A program made the translations under genes and the position numbers. Shown here in pieces: positions 24,841 to 35,525 of a stretch of DNA of 64,000 nt. The stretch spans positions 257,017-321,016 of the forward strand of contig MU130567.1 in NCBI GenBank assembly GCA_015039465.1, read 5' to 3'. The stretch is from Phlegmacium glaucopus. Taxonomy: Eukaryota > Basidiomycota > Agaricomycetes > Agaricales > Cortinariaceae. A model generated the notes under the pieces. That model was not told the DNA's origin. It worked only from the letters and a program-made list of their open reading frames with translations, and made no database searches. Every line of letters starts with the position of its first letter. Positions within the stretch are counted from its first letter, which is position 1.

Positions 24841-25230
24841 TTTTAATTTTTTTTACAGAAAAAAACACGATGGGGGAAAATAGATAATATTTCAGATAAT
24901 AGGGATGGAGTTTTAAAGGAGAGAAGAGAAGATAGAGAGAGAATGAAGGGGAAGCGAGCGTCAATGGGTCGGTCTGGTCGTTCGGTTGGAGACTCCGATT
25001 TGGTTATATAAAATGAGCGGGTGGGGGTGTGGTTATAGATAAATAATAGGGAGCGTTTACGAGCTCGGTGACGGAGAGTTGTTACAACAGGACGGGGGCA
25101 AGCTAGAAACACATTGCACACGCACAACAGAGAGAGAGAGAAGAGAAAAAAGAAAAAAGACACAGCGAAAAAAAGAGTTTGGAGGTGTGACCGCATAATA
25201 ATAATATCCTTGGGTTGAAAGGACAATTCT
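24841..25230. other. Probable 3' untranslated region and flank of the bHLH gene
   Basis: Downstream of the bHLH stop (minus strand) the sequence is purine-rich on the plus strand, with gagagagagagag at about 25128-25140. Frames here are low-complexity Ser/Leu/Phe and not credible as genes. Confidence 0.4.
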
Positions 25231-26253
25231 TCACATCATCATCATCATCATTGGTCCTCCATGCCCATGTCCGCCATTGTTCATTCCGTTCAATCCAGCC
25301 AGGTTCATCCCCCCTCCGCCACCCATGTTCATCCCTCCCATATTCATCCCTCCACTCATCCCTCCATTGAGTCCTATTCCACCAAGTCCCATAAACCCAA
25401 CATGTTCCAACCCCCCAGAACCACTACCACCACGTCTGGGTACACCATTACCATTACCATAATCTCCTTGCGTCGAATGTAATTCATAACTAGGAGAAGC
25501 AGCAGCACTCTCACTCTCACTCCCACTCCCGCTTCCGCTCCTTCTCATTTGAACCTGAGAAAGAGATCGCGAAATGGATACAGGGTGTGAGAGTGAAAGC
25601 GAATGAGAATGGGAGGGTGATATAGCTGAATTAGGTGGTGCGATTAACATCGTACTACCAGGAGACGACGAGGACGCGGACGACGCAGATGATATAGGTG
25701 ATGATACTGGTGAACCATTGTTGCCAACACCTGGACCAGATGACGATGAGGATGTGGGAGGAGAATCATGTGTCGAGTTCGAATGTGCAGGAGAAGAAGC
25801 TGTGTTCCCGTTCCCGTGTCCATATCCATGTCCGTTGGAATGAGGATGAGATGAAATAGAGTTGGCTCTAACTTTAACCCTAGCATTCGCTTTCACGTTA
25901 GCTACTTTGGTCTTAACCGCCGTCGCTCTGACATTTGATTTCCCGGTACCGTCGTTGGTCGATAAAGGTGAATCCATACCGACGCCAACGCCGATACTGG
26001 TGTTAACACTCAAATTCGGCTGGTGCTGATACTGCTGCTGGTGCTGCTGCTGGTGATGTTGTTGCTGGTGGTGGTGAGATTCGGTATCTAATCCATGAGG
26101 AGGAGGGGTAAATAGCGACCTCGGAGCTTGACCTTGCATCATTTGATGGTGTTGTTGTTGTGGGTATTGTTGCGCCTGCGGGTGAGGACGATGCTGAGGT
26201 TCATTCCATAACTTGTCTGGAAGATAAGCTGATGGGAAAGCTTGCTGCTGGTA

Positions 26254-26295
<42 letters not shown>

Positions 26296-27451
26296 GTATG
26301 TGTTTGGTTGTTGGTGGAAACCAAAGCCAGAAGCGGGACCTTGAGAGAAAGGATTGCCGTTCCCGTTCTTGAGTAGGAGATTAGCGATTCTATGATCATC
26401 CATATCCTCAAGTGAATGACCGTGATGGGAGTGATGAACGGCGGCGGCAGCGTTTAATGCCATCTGCTGTTGCTGCTGTTGCTGAACTTGATGAATATGC
26501 ATCTGAGTCGTCGTCGTCGTCGGTCCTTGCATCGACGAAGAAGTAGCAGAAGACACGTTTCCTCCACCAAAGCCCCCTACGACCTGTAAAGGACTAGAAG
26601 TCGTGACCCCAGGATCCAAGACGATATCATCTTCCACATCATCCATGTACGAACCACCATAACCTCCAAGTCCCAACATTCCATCTTCGCCTTCATCTCC
26701 ATCATCATCGTCACCATCATCACCATCCCCTTCACCATCTGCGCCATCTACACCTCTCCCTCTCCTTCCTCTACCTGCACCACCTTTCAAAGTAGCTTGA
26801 ACAACTTCCATTTCTCCACTAATTACAACACCAAACCCTTCCCCTCTGACCGGTTCTTCAAGTCTCATCAAGCCAGCTCTATCACGCCACTCATTGATTT
26901 CAAAACGAAGATGATCGTTTTCTGATTTCAAGAGGCGGAGCTCACGAGATGCTAAGAGATGGTGACGACGAGAAGCGTGGATGTAAGCAATTGAGGAGTT
27001 GACGATTGAAGATTTGGAAGGACGTCTGATTTGAGAGAGGTTTGGGAGGAGGGAAGCTAGGTCCTATTGTTGTGAAGAATAAGAAGTGGTAGAGTGTTAG
27101 TTGAGAGGAGGGACGTACGAGGAAACGACCATTTAAAGTTTCTCTACGCTGTCTTTCGACGGCATTATGAGTGGCTCTACGTTCAGCGGTATTAGCTCTT
27201 CGACTTGGTTTACGTTTCATTTGAGTTGGAGAAGACGTTGGAGTCGTGGTCGAAGTGGTATTAGCGGCACTGGTACCTGGAGGAGATTGAGTTGCCATCT
27301 GGTCTTGGGATTGTTGATTGTGCTGTTGAGGGGCGCTGTTGTTCGATCCGTTATTGTTGCTATTGTTGGCGGTATTACCCAGAGGGGTAGATGTTGGGGA
27401 TTGAATATCGGAAATAGAAGAAAGTGGAGATAAGGGAAGTGACATGGCCAT
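25231..27451 (-). CDS. Basic helix-loop-helix transcription factor with glutamine-rich C-terminus
   Basis: A nuclear DNA-binding regulator. Exon 1 runs 27451-27119 and exon 2 runs 27063-25231, separated by a 55-base intron (27064-27118, GTACGT...TAG) that falls inside the HLH, giving about 721 residues. The basic region RRATHNAVERQRR (about residues 91-103) has His, Glu and Arg at the positions used by class B factors that bind CACGTG. Helix 1 is ETLNGRFLDLASLLP, helix 2 is KSSIVNSSIAYIHASR, and an LLKSENDHL segment follows. The remainder is low complexity: Gly/Asp/Glu, poly-Gln from CAG/CAA runs, His-rich, Ser-rich, and a Gly/Met/Asn tail ending in six Met. The N-terminus is Ser/Thr/Asn-rich. 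It resembles the MAX/USF-like bHLH group of basidiomycetes; the exact ortholog cannot be named. The 5' flank is CT-rich on the coding strand. Confidence 0.85.
26243..26300. repeat. CAG/CTG trinucleotide repeat coding poly-Gln
   Basis: Alternating ctg and ttg triplets on the plus strand read as CAG and CAA on the coding strand of the bHLH gene and encode an uninterrupted glutamine tract. Shorter tracts lie at 26030-26075 and 26462-26485. Such triplet runs are likely to vary in length between strains. Confidence 0.85.
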
Positions 27452-28184
27452 TTGTTATGAAGGAGTGTATGTATGGATTTCGAAAAGATAGAAGAGAGAG
27501 AGAGAGATAAAAGAGAAGTTTGGGATCGGTGCGTTCTGTCGTTTGATTCTACGCCAAGGAGGTTACGCGATTGCTCAGCGGATGCCTGCTTAATGTCTAG
27601 GATGATATGCCAAAAGGTCTTTTTTTCGCGAGCAGGGCTCAAGCGAAAGAGTGTGTCTTTTTTTGTGAATGGGGTCGGGTGATGTGAAGCCGGCAAGGGT
27701 CGCGAGAAAACTAAAGAGGTCAGTGTGGTTAGTGAAGAGGGAGAAGGACGAGAGGAAGGAAGTCGTACTCCAGGCGTTATCCTTGTTATCGGCGAGGGAT
27801 ATTGACGGATGAGGAGGAAGGGGGAAGAGGATTTGGTTACTGTGGCATGGAAAGGGGAGAGACGAAGAGAGAGGCCAAGGCTTTCAGAGAGGGAGCTTGA
27901 TCGCACCTTCTTCAACCCCATACATTTATTTATTTACTTATTTATTTTCATCATATTTATTAAATAAATATGTCATTTCGCAGATTGCCGGAAAGTCGGT
28001 CAAATCGGGCTGCCACGCCTATCATTATGTGAGAAGACAGGAGTCCACGGAATGGTCCGACTCCTAAATCCGCGTTTGCTGTGCACTACCTCTCCGAGAA
28101 TGAAGACCTGAGTAGAAACTATAATTTGATGAACCATGACTCTGGCCCACAATCACAAAAGTCGGAAAACAGGCATAAAGTATA

Positions 28185-28200
28185 AGCGCTTATAAGCGCT
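28185..28200. promoter_or_regulatory. Perfect 16-bp palindrome, two AGCGCT half-sites
   Basis: AGCGCTTATAAGCGCT is its own reverse complement, made by a direct doubling of tataagcgct at 28181-28200. It lies about 730 bases upstream of the bHLH start codon and could be a binding site for a dimeric regulator. No direct evidence supports a function. Confidence 0.3.
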
Positions 28201-29861
28201 TTTCCCTCAGTAATCCCTTCCAATGGCGAGAAACTACATATGCCCCTGTGCTGTAGCAGCCCCTTTGCATTCTAACCTCTGCATCTTTTGGAAAAACTTA
28301 CAATTCAATTGCCATCATAATTGATCAATTCATTCTTAGATAGTAGACTATAGTAGATACTCCCAAATCCCTGAACGACCTCTATCCGTTGTTAGGGTAA
28401 GTTGTACTATAGCATCCCAAATTCGGAGCTCGAGGCCCCCCGCCCCTAGCCGCCCCCTCCCCTTTTCGCTACTTCTTGGTTGCCTTTGAGACGCCGATGG
28501 AGCGAGCAGTTATTTAACTACTATATACAATCATATCTTGATTTATTTTCTGAACGCTTCAAAAATCATTATTGGGATCATTTCAAGATTCATTCCGGGA
28601 ATTTCCATCCGGAGCTCGAGCCTCGAGGCTCGTAGCGGGCCTTGTATTGGTTTTTATTGTTTTTTTGCACCTCAACTGCACCTGATATACTCATGAGACT
28701 ATCCCAGTTCGATAATTAAATAGAAAGAACGAAAAGTATCTCTGTGGTGTGTGATTTTTTGCTCTAATTTGCCAATCCCCTTCCCCAACGGAAAGCGAGA
28801 TGGTTAACGACCAAAGTAAAAGAGACTAGACCCTATTTTTCTGATAATTTTCGGTAGCATTCGGGTACTTTTGTTATATTTTTTCAGCAAAATGCTTTTT
28901 CGATAGGCACAATCTCTATTTTAGAAAATTTACCGCCAAACACGAGTCACGACAGATGGGCGGCGAGTTTGACTGGCAAAGGTTCAACCTTTAACCTTCA
29001 ATGACAACATCTAGCAGATTTTGAAATCCAGTAACCCTACATACCGATGCTCAAGGGAGTGAGAGTAATCCTTCTGATTCGCGCTCAAGGGTCAAACTAA
29101 CCACCGATGGCATGGCGGCCGTGTAATACAATCATCGTCAAATATATCGCCGTGATCAAAAAACATCCGACGAGACATTATAGCTCTGAAGAGACTAGTG
29201 AAAAAATTAAAATAATCCATCAAAAAGTCGGGTAGAACAGGAAAGTAATGTAGTGCCTGTCAGAGAAGGTCAGAGAAGAGGTTTCTTTTTCAGGGCCTTG
29301 AATATCACGATGACGACCTATACTCGGAGCTCCTAAATCCTTGCCACTAGTCTCAGAATGGAGAAAAATCGCCAAATCGAATCTGGGGAAATTTCGAAAC
29401 TTATTGGAAATTGGAAATTTAGAATCCTTTAAGGGTATTTTATTATAGTTTTATTATCTGGGGTCCTCAAAAGTACCTTCAACGACTAGGTAACCGGCTC
29501 ACGCTATTTGAACTCCTGCCAACCACTACCAAAGGGAATGATCGAGAAATCAATCAGTTACTAGGACCAAGCAGGATGCGACCCGAAGTTCACTGAACTC
29601 AGAAGAGCCTTCCGAGTTTCGAAAAATATATTTCGTTAATTCCAACCCATCCTAGGAGCTGCAGGCCTCAGCTAAAAGAATGACCCTCAACTCCCGACCT
29701 CAAATTTCTAATGTAGCTGATATGAATCCAGGCTACAAATAAAATTCTTCGATCATGGTGATAGTACAAAAATATCCCACCTTCAGCTTTTTCACCACTT
29801 GGCAGAGCTTGGTAGCTATCAAAAAATGCTCAGGAAATGTTACAGGTTCAGCCACCTAACA

Positions 29862-29924
29862 GTCTCTGTAGGTAAGGCGCTTTGTTAGTAACAAAGCGCC
29901 TTACCACCACGACCCTACAGAGAC
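29862..29924. repeat. Two-tier inverted repeat (long hairpin)
   Basis: The inner arms ggtaaggcgctttgtta (29871-29887) and its perfect complement (29889-29905) are separated by one base. Outer arms gtctctgtagg (29862-29872) and cctacagagac (29914-29924) are also perfect complements and overlap the inner arm by two bases, with eight unpaired bases on one side. The structure could extrude as a cruciform or fold in RNA. No open frame surrounds it. Confidence 0.85.
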
Positions 29925-30100
29925 GCTTTGTATGTAAAACTTTCGATGTTTTGATCATTTCCGAAGGGGATTCTTTGTGACATACAATTTTTAATATGTT
30001 AACCTGTTTTTAGGCCATGGTTAGCCAATCAATTACCGTTCCAAAAAAAAAAAAAAAGAAGAGAAACGATCATCGTTACTATATTTTGTAGAGTTCATTT

Positions 30101-31395
30101 TCTACTACTTAGTACGAGTTTGCAGATTCGTTCTCATGGTACCCAGTAGCTTATTAACTCCTTCAGACACATTCTTCGTGATTGCGCTTCTTAATCCCTT
30201 CTGTTGGCCCTGCTTTTTCAAACAAAACTCCAGTAGCGGAAGAGGAGACACAAAAGAGATCAAGTGAACATTTGCAATTTGGACAACGAAGATCCCAAGA
30301 TGCAAGGATACGGACTCGGACGGGGAGGGCCAGTTGACAGAACACGATTTGTCACAAGTAAAAAACGGGGCGTGGTGATCTCTCAGAGGGAAGGACCGGA
30401 ATATCGATTTTCTAGATTTTCGACGCTTTCGTTGCCCCAGAAACCATCAACCTAGTAACATCAGCCAGTGATATATATCAGTGTATATCTCAGTAGAAAA
30501 ATCGGTCGAGCTTAACCTCAATAATCGATGATTTCGATACTCATGTAGGTATTTGTGGATGGTTGTAGTGATATGGTTGTACACACAAACAGAAAGGTAC
30601 ATACAATGGAATTTACATGACGTCAACATGACACCTCCCTTTTTACTGTAAAGTACGCCGTTCGCCCTACTCAAATACATTACAAATATAAAAAAGCAGT
30701 ACTCAAAACTAACCCCAGTTGTTCTCAAGTCTAGCAAAAAAAAAGAAGATCTTTTCAGGTGCCTCTGACTTACTTTTTCTGGGGACCAACCGCTGATGTA
30801 GGTGAGAGGGAAAGATAAGGGTGATAGTGGAATTAAAGGGTTGGTTTGGGCAAGTTTTATCATAAGAGGTCGAACAGGAGAAGATGAGGAACTTGCGTTT
30901 AGGGGTGATGAGAGTCCAGGACCCTGATGTGCGTAATTGCCTGATGGGATAGGGAAAGATAAGGAAAGATATCGCGGATGATATTATATGATAGTTTCAG
31001 ACTTAAGCTGCAGCTTGTTGGTTGAAGTCGCCATATATGGCAGATAGGTACTCACATCGGAGTCGAAAGGTTCAATTCTCTTTGACATGGGTATATATAA
31101 AAATGACGATCACTGGGGCTACACGGAGAGAGGCGCCTCTGAATTTGTATGAGGCTGACGTGCACCTGTCTAGCCTCCAGTGCCACAGCCATCTGAACAT
31201 AAGCCTCACATGCTGGCAATTAAAGTCGCAACAACTTGTCAACAATGTGATATATCAGCCTTACATACCTTCTCAACCATTTGTTTACTTACTATCTCGT
31301 CAACCATTTAACCACAGACAAAACCGTGTCCCTCGTGAACGTTTGAACATTGATGCATCATGGGCGTGGTGTACATATAAGACAATCGTCGCGAC
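30101..31395. other. Intergenic; weak frames only
   Basis: A minus-strand stretch near 30165-30330 contains CPNCKC within LRCPNCKCSLDLF, which could be a remnant of a zinc-binding protein, but the frame is short. A minus frame starting at 30863 (MIKLAQTNPLIPLSPL) reaches a good donor (GTAAGT) near 30772 and might be exon 1 of a small gene whose later exons I could not phase. The 125-codon plus frame at 31022-31399 is not convincing. Confidence 0.3.
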
Positions 31396-33210
31396 TTAGT
31401 CTGCTTTTCGTTTTGCGAGTTTCGCGCTTTTCACAACCTTCTTTCTCTTCCCACTCTTTAATTCCGCTTCTCCGACAACGCTCTTAAGCTTTTGAACAAG
31501 AGAATTTAGATCTTCAGATTTAATCGCCCCGGGAGCGTTAGTGAACGCCTGCAGTATCCCAATTTCTTTACTCCAAATCTCATTTGGTTGTTCGAAAGTT
31601 GGCGTCTCTAGAATAAGTGGGATGTTTCGCGTTCGTGGGTCTTGGAGTATGTACTGGAAGGCGGAGAAGCCCAGGAGACCTCTGAGGACGAGAGAAGTCA
31701 ACGGTTTGAATTTCTTTTCCATGATGACAGAACTTACAGTCCAATATTTTGATGTCGATCTTTCTTTGAATTACAGGCGGCCTTTGAATCGTTCAAGTGC
31801 ATCCCACAGAGATACTTGAGGCCGATTTCTTCATCAAATTTGATCACTATCGAATAATTCAGGCATTTATTAAGTAGAATTGAAAGACCGCACTCGTCGC
31901 ACTGAAAGGAAGCCATTGAGTCAGTCACGTAGTAATTCATCAGTGAAAGAGGACGTACTCCCAGCCTTCTTTCGTTTTAATATCGTAACCCTGTAGAGTA
32001 ATGGTTTGTTTATAGTTTAAGAAAGATCGCGTCTGGTTACATACCGCTGCAAATGCATGACCTATAGAGAAATTAATTCACTTTCTCGACATGGGGGACA
32101 ATAAGATCGGCCTACAAGTATCGATACAGACGCCAATCCTTGTCTTATCTTCAACTTTGGCAATGATCCCAGCTAAATCGGAAAACTTGGAGCCGATGAC
32201 ATTTCCCGCTCCTGCCTGTGTCAAAAATCAGCCTGGTGCGAATTTCACAACATGAGCAATGATAGGGCTGTACCATATTTTCCATAACTGTTTTTACAGT
32301 TTTAGTTGCCTTGTGCGCTCGGTTGATACATTCCGCAATGAAAGCGATAGAATTTTCAGTCGATGTTGCACCAACTGTAGACCCTGGACTTTCAGCATAA
32401 TAAGTTGAACCAGTTTTTCAAAACAAACACGAACAAGAATAGACACATACTGAAAGTTATACAACTCCAAACCCAGCTCCTCGCACCTCTTCAAGTCATC
32501 CAAAAAACATTCATAAGATTTTTCTCGTTTATCACTGGAAAAAGCCTCTCGTCTCATTGCGCGAAAGTGTAAAATTGTTTAGACGAACCTGTCTGGGTTA
32601 CCGAGGTTGATAAGATAATTACCATGAGGCAAAACCATGTTATTTGCGTATCCGTACTGCTTCATTCTCTTCTTAAACTCTAATATAGATTGAGGAGTCA
32701 GAGAAGGCGATGTCCATTTGCGGTGTGCTTTGAGAAACAGTGCGAAAGCGTTTGCCCTGACAAACATAGCAAGTAAGTCCCGTCACAAGGGTTTGATTGA
32801 AGGATATCTTTGACTGACCCGATGGCAATAGCATTTGTGACTGTATTTTCCACTCCTCCAGCAGCTGATACGTGTGCTCCAACTTTCCAGGGACTGTCAA
32901 CGCGCTTTAAAGATGTGGTTGCATCTGAAACTTCGGCCTGTGGCGTCAATGTATGTGGTGATTTGGAGGATTTTATGTCTTGCATAGTATCGATAATAGG
33001 TTGGCCGGAACCAACATCTGGCATACCCGAACCTGACGCCTTGAGTTTCTTCAATGGCGGCTCTGGCCCGTCTGATATGTCAATTTTATTTAGAGTGCTG
33101 GACTTTCGCGTTTGGACCATTCTTTGGAGAAATATAGTGCCGTTATGCGATGAGAGCACTGATCCTATCCTTTTGAACCCGTTTTGACGCAGAGCACTGG
33201 GAACAAGCAT
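31396..33210 (-). CDS. APN1: Apurinic/apyrimidinic endonuclease IV family (APN1-type)
   Basis: The enzyme cleaves DNA 5' of abasic sites and removes 3' blocking groups in base-excision repair; it uses three metal ions in a TIM barrel. Seen in exon order on the minus strand: [50 protein letters not shown] (His ligand); [38 protein letters not shown]; the VMENMAGAG block (Glu ligand); [17 protein letters not shown] (Asp/His); [22 protein letters not shown] (His and Asp-x-His); [10 protein letters not shown] (Glu). The protein ends in a Lys/Arg-rich tail. The longest form starts at 33210 with an Arg-containing amphipathic leader; a second Met (MVQTRKSS) about 31 residues later would omit it. A basic PLKKLKA stretch follows. 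This layout fits alternative mitochondrial and nuclear forms. Introns are short and about eight in number. The stop is at 31396-31398. Confidence 0.88.
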
Positions 33211-33732
33211 TCAATATTAAATATCACTGAGGCAGAGTTACAATAAACATGTAAATACACAACAACAAGGTTATAACCAGCACCCCTTACATAAGCAGAC
33301 GGCGCTCACCCAAAGAACTTTCCCACACTCTCATGAAGTATAGGCCTTAGGGGTCAAGGACCTCCCAAAAACAACTACTTAGCAGGCCTGGAAGTGTCAA
33401 CTATGTCGTACGCCAAAAGGTTGTGTTCTGAGCTATCTAATCGCTCCACCAAAAAAAAGACCATTGAAACATTTACAGCTAACTGTAAAAACGGAGACAA
33501 GGCTCCACTTTTTCTCCTGCGCCTATGTTTACACCAACCACTTTTAGCAGGGCACCCTAGGTTGGCTACACGCTCCCACAGGTGTAGCCACCGCCCCACT
33601 GTGATGTCAGGCCGCTGTTGATAACATAGTGTTTCTATTGAGCGGCAACCTCAAAAGGGGGTGATGTGGAGGCACATTTGAACTATGAAGCTTATGAAGC
33701 TTTGACAGCTATTTGCGAAATGGTAGACGTTT
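33211..33732. other. Intergenic with a diverged copy of the fold-back end sequence
   Basis: Around 33504-33530 the text ttctcctgcgcctatgttta resembles the terminal sequence of the fold-back element to the right. A second feature is a local palindrome around ggttggctacac and tgtagcc (33552-33588). No gene is visible. Confidence 0.35.
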
Positions 33733-34317
33733 TGGAAAATTTCTCATCTGCGCCTTTGTTTACGGTAAACAACCAGATATAGTATAGCGCAAAGAAACCG
33801 TGCCTCAATTCCTCATTGCTCCACTTCCCCCCACCGTGCGTGAAAATCAGCATGTCATCGCAATATATTGATTGTTGACCCTGTTGGTGACAAGGAGCCT
33901 ATACTAGATGTGAATAGTGCAGCCACTCCACTGCTTTCCACTCATGCGCATCAATTCTACCTAATTATGGGTATTTATACAAACAAAGGCGCACATGAGA
34001 AATTTTCCAAAACGTCTACCATTTCGCAAATAGCTGGAAGGGTCTTGCGAAACGGTAGATATTTTGGGAAAATTTCTCATCCGCGCCTTTGTTTGTATAA
34101 ATACCCACATTTAGGCAAAAATTGATGCGTATGATCATATGATGTCAGAGGAGTGGAAAGCAGTGGAGCGGCTGCGCTATTTACAGGGTCAACAATCAAT
34201 ACATTGCGATGACTATAGTAATTGGGTGGAGCAATGAGGATTGAAATATTGAGGCACGGTTTGTACTACATCTCTGGTTGTTTACAGTAAACAAAGGTGC
34301 AAATGAGAGATTTTCCA
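33733..34317. mobile_element. Nested fold-back element (MITE-like), about 585 bp
   Basis: The left end ggaaaatttctcatctgcgc with ctttgtttacggtaaac is repeated inverted at the right end (34276-34317, tttacagtaaacaaaggtgc). Inside, long inverted arms match over most of their length: ccgtgcctcaat, gcaatatattgattgttgac and ccactgctttccact each occur on both sides in opposite orientation. The centre (33969-34106) is a second, near-perfect hairpin whose arms start and end with gggtatttatacaaacaaag and again carry the terminal sequence. It has no coding capacity. The left flank (33711-33732) is also repeated inverted inside (about 34012-34035), which suggests one copy inserted into another. Confidence 0.8.
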
Positions 34318-35525
34318 TAGCCGTAATAAAAATTTATTTACAACCATTGAACATAGTCAACCTGCCTCCGTTTCTGCAGTTAGCTATAATAGTCCTTGCA
34401 ACTTGTTGCAGACAGAATCAAATTTAACCCGCTTTTAGGAGGGTTATAAACATTTTAATGAAATAAAAGTTATAAAAATTATTTAAAAAAATCTGAGTGT
34501 TATTTCATGCTTTCCGAAGCGTTCTGCAAATTTTGGACCTTGAGTTATTATGTAAGCCTACGTAGTACCAAAAATGGTTACTGTACTTTTATTTGACGCC
34601 CAAATGTAACGCCTGCCGACGGACTTTGAAACAGCAGATGGGGAAGACTACAATTCCCTCCCTACAAATTCACAACCCACAAACCCGTACCTTGGCACGG
34701 ATTCGAGGCTTTTTCATACCACTTAAATGTTTTATCAGATAATCTGAGAGTGTACCCACTCAGAAAAATGCTGATAAGATCATCTTTACTAATTATCTCC
34801 GATTCAATTCAGTTTGTCACACTGTTCCTTCTTTCTTCTCGCCAACATGCCTGGCGACATCAGCTTTCTTGGTGGTCTGTGGGTTCGTCTAAACTCCCAA
34901 GGCTCTTGCTCCATGATCGTGCAACCTGCGAACTGTTAGAGTTCTTGACGGCTACGCTCTTCGATCTTCTGTATCGACCCCCCAGTATCGAGCAAGGAAC
35001 AAGTTTCGTTGTTCATCGTTCTGGTTCTCGGTTGGGCGTGTGATTATCATGAATAAATCAAATTTTAGCATGACACCTGGCTTGGGACACCAAACATGCA
35101 ACTTCGGAGTTCTTACTCGAATTGTGATGCAAATACAGCCTATTCCGTGAAGGATTTAGTTTGGATTCCACCCATTCTCAATCCATTTAAATCAAACGAT
35201 TATCTCTATATCTCGCTGTGCAGATGTATTGGCTCAAATATCTCTACTTATTGCTCGCAATCGAGGGTACTTGATACACCAGTTGTCTGGACTCTAACGG
35301 GGTTTGAAGTCTGTTCAGAAACGTTATGGGATGATGGATGACCCGGATGAGAGTAATACCTTTGATTGACAGATACTTTACTCTTTGGCACTGACAGACT
35401 GTATGCAGACCCGGTAGTTTGCATTTTCCCATTTAACTTCATTTCTATCATCGCATTCCTTGACCAAGGCCCCTTCGTTGACCATAGCAAACGGCCACAA
35501 ATCCGATCCTATATTCTACGTAAAA
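34318..35525. other. Intergenic; upstream region of the peroxygenase gene
   Basis: No conserved frame was found. A 97-codon plus frame at 34750-35043 and a short frame from ATG near 34847 have no recognisable content. The last 200 bases should hold the peroxygenase promoter; no clear TATA element stands out. Confidence 0.4.

Larger units (their letters stand above)
27452..30100. other. Promoter of the bHLH gene and intergenic DNA
   Basis: 27452-27960 is pyrimidine-rich on the coding strand and ends in ttattta repeats near 27927-27965; it probably holds the 5' untranslated region and promoter of the bHLH gene. A 234-codon minus frame at 27217-27921 overlaps it and is low-complexity. Beyond that I see no gene. 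Notable sites are the palindrome AGCGCTTATAAGCGCT at 28185-28200 and the long hairpin at 29862-29924. Confidence 0.5.

Noticed and set aside
27217..27921. 234-residue minus-strand protein upstream of the bHLH
   Set aside because: Low complexity, overlaps the bHLH first exon in another frame and lies in a CT-rich leader.
31060..31090. tRNA on plus (ggttcaattct)
   Set aside because: Only the B-box resembles a tRNA; no cloverleaf forms from the neighbouring bases.
31022..31399. 125-residue plus-strand protein
   Set aside because: No conserved pattern, and it abuts the 3' end of the AP endonuclease gene.
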